Assembly (NCBI GenBank): GCA_017591395.1
Contig: WEDG01004479.1
Location: 1 to 64,000 of the forward strand
Source: Schistocephalus solidus
Taxonomy: Eukaryota; Platyhelminthes; Cestoda; Diphyllobothriidea; Diphyllobothriidae
Length of the DNA: 64,000 nt
Direction of reading: 5' to 3'
Positions 60,301-64,000 of this stretch are shown here, one piece after another. The position numbers were made by a program, and so were the translations under genes. The notes beneath the pieces are model-generated. The model saw nothing but the letters and a program-made list of their open reading frames with translations. It was not told the DNA's origin and searched no databases. Every line of letters starts with the position of its first letter. Position 1 is the stretch's first letter.

Positions 60301-61318
60301 ACAAGAAGAAGGAACATCGAAATGGTCATTTGCGGTCTATTCGCCGCCATAAGCCAAATATAAGCTAACCCCACATTCAGGCACATCAGATAATTGCACC
60401 TGGATCCAGTTGGTCATTGAGCCCTTCAGAAAAACATCTGCACGAGCTCTAGAACCCGAGCTACCGGATAAAACGAAAAGGCCTATTTCCATTCGGCAAT
60501 CAGGACAGATTGCTGAATGCTCCTCTCATGTGCCACAGTTGGCAGCACTACCACCGAAGTTTATATAACCAGGAAGGAAGAAACCACGAAACACAACAGT
60601 TATAAAAACAAGATCCTGAAACATGCTCGAACAAGCAAGATTACAAGTACAGAATGAGTACGGGTTGAACCCGCACTTTGCAAGAGACAGTAGGCTTTCA
60701 AAACAGCAAAGTTAGGGAATATCGACTCACAACAAGCAAACTTCAGCTAGTACGGGCAAGCAACGGGCCATTGCCAGTCGCACTTCCAACTCGGGGTCAA
60801 CCGCGAGCGGAGCCAGTGAAGGTAGGAGGAATTCATTGAGGAAGCACATATCCGGCAGAACAGAAAGATATTCCTGCTGCTGTTGTGATGAAGACTGGCT
60901 TTCCGAAGCACGGCCCACAGTTGCCTCCTTCTCTTTCAAAATGTGCGCTGCTTTTAAGAGAATTTGTGTAAGCGCGTCCATTGCAAGTCGGCGTACCTCG
61001 GTGCTGTGATGCCGCAAATCTGTTAGTTCGACTAGGTGCGGCAGCAATCGATCAAAGAGGGGCATCGAAGGCACTTTGTCGGAGAGTATGAGGAGACAGA
61101 AGAGGGCGTAGACTTTGGAGTTCTCTACTGAGCCCTCGACAGACGGTGTAGCTATCGGGGTAGGGGACAGGTGTGCAGCCGTGATGGGCAGAGAGTCGGC
61201 AGTGCCGCCCGCAACGGAATTCAGCGAGGCAATTACAAGGTTGCAGAGGATAATTGACACTGTAAGTTGGGAGTCAGCAGGTTCATTTCGCAGGCGGTTC
61301 AATAAGTCTGGCAATGAG
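30019..61318 (-). CDS. PIK3R4: PIK3R4/VPS15, HEAT and WD40 part (5' kinase exons outside window)
   Basis: Eleven exons read from high to low coordinates align in order with VPS15: 61318-60731, 55062-54805, 52624-about 52297, 49536-49302, 47527-about 47187, about 38719-38333, 36168-35886, 35443-35137, 34874-34663, 31154-30775 and 30334-30019 (TGA). VPS15 is the pseudokinase scaffold of the VPS34 class III PI3-kinase complexes, which make PI3P on autophagosomes and endosomes. It has the order kinase-HEAT-linker-WD40. Here the HEAT block, linker and propeller are present. Splice phases agree at seven junctions. Three links (61-55 kb, 52-49.5 kb and 47-38.7 kb) do not join cleanly and probably hide small exons or other donors. 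No kinase motif was found up to 64000, so the gene continues off the right edge. Introns reach about 8.5 kb and hold LINEs. No stop or frameshift interrupts any exon. Confidence 0.88.
30775..31154 (-). CDS. PIK3R4: PIK3R4 exon: WD40 blades
   Basis: The acceptor is TGCCTAG|ATC, phase 0, with the in-frame TAG fixing the boundary. The donor is TACAA|GTCAGT, phase 2. The translation runs [17 protein letters not shown], then [10 protein letters not shown], and [19 protein letters not shown] ending SVSYK. It parallels the VPS15 segments with AAVQGNNEVSMWDM and LTAGSDMKIRFWDL. Confidence 0.9.
32421..33902 (-). mobile_element. Family E LINE, 5'-truncated copy in a PIK3R4 intron
   Basis: It starts (5') inside the post-RT region near 33902 and ends at the common 3' terminus (32421). 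The best-kept part is the zinc-finger block 33700-33282: [19 protein letters not shown] and [18 protein letters not shown] are clear C-x2-C-x12-H units, with a further unit upstream. It lies between PIK3R4 exons 34663 and 31154, in the gene's sense direction. Confidence 0.82.
33282..33518 (-). pseudogene. C2H2 zinc-finger module of family E (copy C)
   Basis: The 78-codon frame has two C2H2 units: CPQC followed by HLRIH, and CPHC followed by a degenerate final His position (HMRLQ). A finger-like unit in another frame lies just upstream (33700-33515). Such fingers in LINEs are thought to bind nucleic acid and help target choice; the role here is inferred from the motif. Confidence 0.7.
34663..34874 (-). 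CDS. PIK3R4: PIK3R4 exon: WD40 blade
   Basis: The acceptor is TCGCAG|GT, completing a Gly codon with the preceding exon. The translation [20 protein letters not shown], then GHIVSWDLR, matches the VPS15 blade with GTSSGTMACWDMR. The frame stays open through a less conserved stretch to donor TTG|GTACGT, phase 0, which fits the next exon. Confidence 0.87.
35137..35443 (-). CDS. PIK3R4: PIK3R4 exon: WD40 blades
   Basis: The acceptor AACTAG|CAT has an in-frame TAG just upstream, so the exon cannot extend. The donor is ATACATG|GTAAGT, phase 1. The translation contains [17 protein letters not shown] and [18 protein letters not shown] followed by PAWSLK, matching VPS15 blades that contain VNGSLVGWDLR and AWTLKH. 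Confidence 0.88.
35886..36168 (-). CDS. PIK3R4: PIK3R4 exon: WD40 blade
   Basis: The acceptor is TTGTAAG|T, completing the AGT codon left by the preceding exon. The translation begins [19 protein letters not shown] and continues VKFWD, a standard blade. After a Ser/Gly-rich insert it reaches FSTYS, which aligns with VPS15 ILTYS. The best phase-0 donor is CGG|GTTAGC at 35885. Confidence 0.82.
37082..37137. repeat. Two-unit direct repeat, 28-bp period
   Basis: ATCGGCCCAACTCTGTCT occurs at 37082-37099 and again at 37110-37127, inside a PIK3R4 intron. It has no evident function. Confidence 0.7.
38333..38719 (-). CDS. PIK3R4: PIK3R4 exon: linker and start of WD40 propeller
   Basis: The donor is TTAG|GTTTGT, phase 2. 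The diagnostic segment is [18 protein letters not shown], matching the LVAHLHEHK motif at the entry of the VPS15 propeller. The upstream part is Ser/Thr-rich linker. The acceptor is either ACAG|C at 38719 (phase 2) or GTCAG|GGG at 38712 (phase 0). Confidence 0.8.
39395..39560 (+). repeat. Degenerate G/T-rich, TTAGGG-like tract
   Basis: The plus strand is markedly rich in G and T, with recurring words such as GTTAGTG, GCTAGG, GGTTGGG, GGATTAAGG and TTTTGGTT. It looks like an eroded hexamer or heptamer array and lies in the PIK3R4 intron between the 47-kb and 38.7-kb exons. No exact unit survives. Confidence 0.35.
41968..42814 (-). pseudogene. Family E post-RT region and zinc fingers, broken
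   Basis: The segment 42814-42431 has [20 protein letters not shown] and a first finger-like unit split by a frameshift. The segment 42192-41968 has [20 protein letters not shown] with an intact C2H2 pattern. Compared with copies at 13970-14380 and 33282, the last two fingers are absent because sequence is missing between short GGTAAGA-containing repeats near 41980. Confidence 0.7.
43150..44199 (-). pseudogene. Family E reverse transcriptase (longest open frame)
   Basis: The 349-codon frame holds the RT domain: [100 protein letters not shown] and the catalytic box [13 protein letters not shown]. The catalytic Asp pair (FADD) is intact. It is separated by frameshifts from EN and from the post-RT segment, so no complete polyprotein can be made. 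Confidence 0.88.
44272..45595 (-). pseudogene. Family E endonuclease and linker, frameshifted
   Basis: The APE-like EN is in three frames. 45595-45293 has [13 protein letters not shown] and [20 protein letters not shown]. 45368-45060 has [12 protein letters not shown] and [12 protein letters not shown]. 45142-44885 continues it. The linker 44967-44272 is open and includes [15 protein letters not shown], which supplies the DHRL box, and [20 protein letters not shown]. The GDFNARVG form of the EN box is typical of RTE-group elements. Confidence 0.83.
46196..47186. other. PIK3R4 intron sequence without recognised features
   Basis: This AT-rich sequence lies between the 5' end of the family E element and the linker exon. 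No repeat shared with the rest of the window and no domain-bearing frame were seen. Confidence 0.5.
47187..47527 (-). CDS. PIK3R4: PIK3R4 exon: HEAT-to-WD40 linker
   Basis: The acceptor TTCTCTTAG|AAC is phase 0 and fits the preceding exon. The start, [19 protein letters not shown], aligns with the VPS15 linker helix that contains AIAQLLKKL. The remainder is Ser/Pro-rich and not conserved. The donor is uncertain; GA|GTGTAC at 47186 would match a phase-2 start of the next exon at 38719. Confidence 0.68.
49231..49290 (+). repeat. (GGA)n microsatellite
   Basis: An imperfect GGA run of about 60 bp lies directly downstream of the donor of the PIK3R4 exon 49302-49536. On the minus strand it reads (TCC)n and would encode poly-serine if the exon were extended. 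Confidence 0.9.
49302..49536 (-). CDS. PIK3R4: PIK3R4 exon: end of HEAT block
   Basis: The acceptor is TTACTATAG|G and the donor CCCGGT|GTATGT, phase 0. The key segment is [20 protein letters not shown], which aligns with the VPS15 stretch containing LVLLSVLKEP. The open frame continues past the donor into a poly-serine run, but that run is the (GGA)n microsatellite on the other strand and is better read as intron. Confidence 0.72.
52297..52624 (-). CDS. PIK3R4: PIK3R4 exon: HEAT repeat
   Basis: The acceptor is CCTAATAAG|GAT, phase 0, joining the LNDK end of the preceding exon. The translation runs [18 protein letters not shown], then [19 protein letters not shown] and [14 protein letters not shown], parallel to VPS15. 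The proposed donor is AGAG|GTAAGG at 52296. Its phase does not match the next recovered exon, so either this end is wrong or a small exon is missing. Confidence 0.85.
54805..55062 (-). CDS. PIK3R4: PIK3R4 exon: HEAT repeat
   Basis: The acceptor is TTTCTCAG|TCA and the donor is AATGATAAG|GTAATT, phase 0. The translation contains [37 protein letters not shown] and LNDK. These are among the most conserved VPS15 HEAT residues. The next exon continues the same sentence in phase. Confidence 0.9.
55824..56141 (+). mobile_element. Tandem pair of LINE ORF2 C-terminal remnants
   Basis: Two adjacent in-frame tails read [20 protein letters not shown] (55824-55973, TAA) and [20 protein letters not shown] (55980-56141, TAG). 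The form W-x-L-P-E-D-V followed by HKLxLYSL is the usual end of CR1-like ORF2 proteins. The units are 156 bp apart and share CGGACACGAC and TTTATATTCGCTT. No RT domain precedes them, so they are relics. They lie in a PIK3R4 intron on the opposite strand. Confidence 0.6.
56701..58075 (-). mobile_element. Family E LINE 3' end only, with three tandem units
   Basis: It starts at the shared terminus (CGATAGTTCGACCGTCGATT on the plus strand) and contains three head-to-tail units beginning near 56701, 57092 and 57492, each with TCGACCG, a CACTTGCGC-like word and GATAGTAGACT-like sequence. No coding part of the element remains. The right end is approximate. It lies in a PIK3R4 intron between the exons at 60731 and 55062. 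Confidence 0.75.
58076..59720. other. PIK3R4 intron sequence without recognised features
   Basis: Only short open frames with no recognisable domain occur. A small PIK3R4 exon could be hidden between 60731 and 55062, because the flanking exons do not match in phase. Confidence 0.45.
59830..59915 (+). repeat. Possible tRNA-derived SINE head
   Basis: AGTGGTTACTGAGTTGG resembles a pol III A box, and GCGGTTTCGAGCCCC, about 40 bp downstream, resembles a B box (GGTTCGANNCC). The spacing is right for a tRNA-like promoter, but I see no cloverleaf good enough for a tRNA gene. A related but weaker block may occur at 36755-36815. There is no boundary or TSD evidence. Confidence 0.35.
60731..61318 (-). 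CDS. PIK3R4: PIK3R4 exon: HEAT repeats
   Basis: The acceptor follows a long pyrimidine tract and ends in AATCTCAG; the exon starts one base before a codon. The donor is TT|GTGAGT. The encoded helices include [20 protein letters not shown] and [20 protein letters not shown], which match the VPS15 HEAT segment that follows the kinase domain. A Ser/Gln-rich insert (residues SSSQQQQ) separates two helices. The exon ends in VLAEVCLL, aligned with the VPS15 helix that ends LLAETAL. Confidence 0.87.
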
Positions 61319-64000
61319 CTGAGATTCAAGGGGAGGGGAGGGAGGACGGGGGTCGATGAGAAAGGAAAGATTTTCCTGAAAGCGTGTAGCTGAGAATAAA
61401 ATAACTAAAAGGAACAAATGAGGAACAAGCACAGAGCAGTCTTTGCCTAAAATAACGGCAAAGGTATAGTTAGTTACGGACTGTCACATCGTTTTCCGAT
61501 GATCATAGTCGAGCAGATCATGCCGGAAACGTCTAAGCAACACGTGAAGGCTGTAACAAGTGAAACAATAGGCGGTTTCTCTCCCTCTCGCTCTTTGGCA
61601 GAAGAGTCAATTTACGGACCCATACAGCAGTTGCTGAAGTCCAATTTACGACACTGGTATTCCACAAACAGAGTAATATTAATAGGTGGAAGGAAGCCTA
61701 AGAAGCAAATGTAATTTTAGTCCAAGGAAACCAAACTTGTGGGATAGTAAACATGATTGAAAGGGTGCGACTGGAAATACTCAAAAGTAAATGGGACAGG
61801 CGTTGACCGATTTACCCTGCTCGGAGGAGGCAATACCGGCGATAAAGGAGGAATTCCAAAAGTGCCTGAAAACTGTCTTCAAATTTGCTTAAACCCATGC
61901 GTTGAAGACTTACTGCCCCTCTGACTAATAATTGTCTATTCTCAGTCAATCTATCGACAGTCGGGGAGTGGAGTTGTCTATTTTTACTCATTTTCTGAAC
62001 AGCTAGCTTCCCCTTCTGATACAGACGAACGACGTGCAAAAGGTCACCTTTATAAACCTGCACAGTATGCCGCTTTTAACGCGGCCATTTTCATAACTCA
62101 TACGCCGGCAAATTTCGCTGCGAATGTGCCTTACCAGACTAGAACCTCCTGCGCGCCGTATTTGCAAGGGAGGAGGAGGGGGCGTGGAAGAAATACAACA
62201 CGAACGTTGGCATAAACACCCTCCCAGAATCATGTGTACGTTAAATTCGGAAGTTAGTGGCGTTCTTTTCTCCGCTCACACTTTCTTTTGGTTGCCATTG
62301 TGCAAACCTTGTACAGAGGATTAAAAATATCTCACTAATGCAGTTTCCCGGAAGAGGGCTGGCGCTGATAGCAACGCCATGAACGGAATTCACAAGGATT
62401 ATGGGTGCGGCGCAAAGAACTAAAACTGACGGATGGCGGTAGACTGTCAGCAGGTAGCGTGGGGCAAGGCATGTGCGCGTCAGCGGCACAATGCCTTCCA
62501 ATCATGTATAAATTAAAGCGGTAGGTAGGCGCGAAAAATTAAGAAACGAATCACTTTTTTGGGCCTCTAATTAACAACAAGAAAGAACAGATCAGGCGGT
62601 ATGAGGACGTTAAGCTGTACCTTTTGCTTCAAAAGTTAAACTTCTGAAATCGGGAAACTAAGTGACCAATAGTTAATAGCACTTCAGAGAAGTACTTTAT
62701 GGGTAGGGCAAACAGTTCAGTACCCAAAAGTTCAAAAACGAAGTGATCTTGTGCAGTCCAGTCATCTTATATAGTTGCAAAGTGCCTTAGCCAGGATCGC
62801 GTCTGACAAGGGGTTAAATGGGTCTGGTGATGGGAGCAAGGCACCCACTAAAAACTGTGAAAACACGTATCTCGGAACGATGAGGTCTGCCTGCTATCAT
62901 AGCTCCCAGATATTTGGTAAAGGCCATGGGAGGCGAATAGTGAAACGGTCTTCGGCAAAGATTGACTATGAATTAATCAGTCTGGCGGGTCTGATGAGAC
63001 GGGCAGGGGGAGGATCGTGGCAATATCCATAGGCACAGTTAGGCACCGATCCAGAAAAGCAATCGGCTGTTAATTGAGCACAAGGCATAGAGGTATTACC
63101 ACTAACTCATCCAATAAAAGGCTTTATCCACCTCTCAGCATAACCCCAAAACACGAAAGTGGAATTCTGGGGAGGGGGGTGTACGGACACGCCCAGCTTC
63201 AAAAGTAAGAAGCATAAGAAACTAGCACACCACCAAGTAGAATCCACGCACTCGCCAACCGAGAAGACACGACTCAATGGTATTTCGGACCACCAGAGGG
63301 CTATGTACGCGAAGAACAATTGTTCATCTAAACCAGGGTCAAGTGCAGAGGGTTTTTTCTGTCAAATGAAAGCGAAGGCGGACATTGACAGTTAAACACG
63401 TAATCTCCTTACTATAGGTCTAAATACAAGGATTTGTGAGCTAGCATACCCTATCTTAAGATAACTTGACCCTGTCATGCTTTTTCTTATCTGAGTCACC
63501 TCTGTTTGCGAATAAAATAAGTAAGTGCGAACAAATACAACATTTTCGATATCTTCTTGAATGTACGGCAGAAAAGTTAAATCCTAATTTAAGCCCGGTC
63601 GTTATAACTGCAAGCGACAAGTTTTATGAGGGGGCGCGTCTATGTAACGGAAGGAGAGGGGATGTGATACAAGCTCAAATTCCAGCGATCAACTACAGAT
63701 GTGCAAGGTAGTCGACATCGCAAAACCTGTGCATATTAGCCTACCACACCCTTTCTCTCACCTAGACAGACAAACTGATGTCGTCGTTGTAATATCTGAC
63801 ATTGACAAAGAGAAATCACTCACTTATGCAGATGGGTCGGTGGCGAAGTAAGGTCGTAGAAAATGGTCGACGAACGTGTTCAGGCTTTCAAACACTATAC
63901 ATTCAGGCAGGACAATGAACCGAACCTCTGTGTATATTTAACTGTACCTGCTGCTATGTTAAAGGCTTTCATGTCACCGAGCTCCTGAGTACGCATTCGG
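61319..64000. other. Presumed PIK3R4 intron, no kinase exon recognised
   Basis: Both strands were read for VPS15 kinase motifs (HGDIK catalytic-loop type, DFA, YIAPERF-like) and none was seen. The open frame at 61812-62063 (-) has no convincing similarity. The missing 5' exons should lie beyond the window. Confidence 0.5.

Noticed and set aside
61812..62063. An open minus-strand frame upstream of the HEAT exon, considered as a PIK3R4 kinase exon.
   Set aside because: No kinase motif or convincing similarity, and no clear splice-site pair.
1..64000. CRISPR arrays, prokaryotic operons, rRNA genes or bona fide tRNA genes.
   Set aside because: No regularly spaced repeats, ribosome-binding patterns, rRNA signatures or complete cloverleafs were seen. 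The intron-exon structure is eukaryotic.

Overview
The window is eukaryotic. It has long genes split by GT-AG introns, no operon-like packing, and many decayed non-LTR retrotransposons (LINEs). The two host genes, the LINE families (CR1/Jockey-like and RTE-like with a C2H2 zinc-finger tail) and the loose gene spacing suggest a flatworm. A tapeworm of the Schistocephalus/Spirometra type is my best guess. That is inference from recalled families, not a database result.

Layout. Positions 1-24700 are a graveyard of nested LINEs. I recognise five families and call them A, B, C, D (all CR1/Jockey-like) and E (RTE-like with zinc fingers). Family A sits inside B (998-2905) and inside C (22249-23845). 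Family B sits inside E (15414-18606). A nearly complete A copy lies at 4221-9170 on the minus strand.

Positions 25541-28437 (+) hold a two-exon SPEN-family gene (RBM15/Spenito type) with three RRMs and a C-terminal SPOC domain, about 761 aa. It ends about 1.6 kb from the end of a convergent gene.

From 61318 down to 30019 (-) runs the 3' part of PIK3R4 (VPS15), the regulatory subunit of the class III PI3-kinase VPS34 complexes. Eleven exons were recovered: HEAT repeats first, then a linker, then the C-terminal WD40 propeller ending in TGA at 30019. Seven of the ten junctions have matching splice phases. The kinase exons must lie beyond position 64000. The introns are large and hold three family E copies (32421-33902, 41073-46181, 56701-58075), all in the sense direction, plus a LINE tail pair (55824-56141) and a possible SINE. 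The copy at 41073-46181 is full length and bounded by a perfect 14-bp target-site duplication.

The two host genes have separate roles. RBM15/Spenito proteins act in nuclear RNA processing and m6A deposition. VPS15 acts in autophagy and endosomal trafficking. Nothing in the sequence links them functionally. No CRISPR, prokaryotic or viral locus was seen. The most notable finds are the zinc-finger RTE-like family with its shared 3' terminus and tandem 3' repeats, the readable nesting order of the LINEs, and the PIK3R4 gene model.
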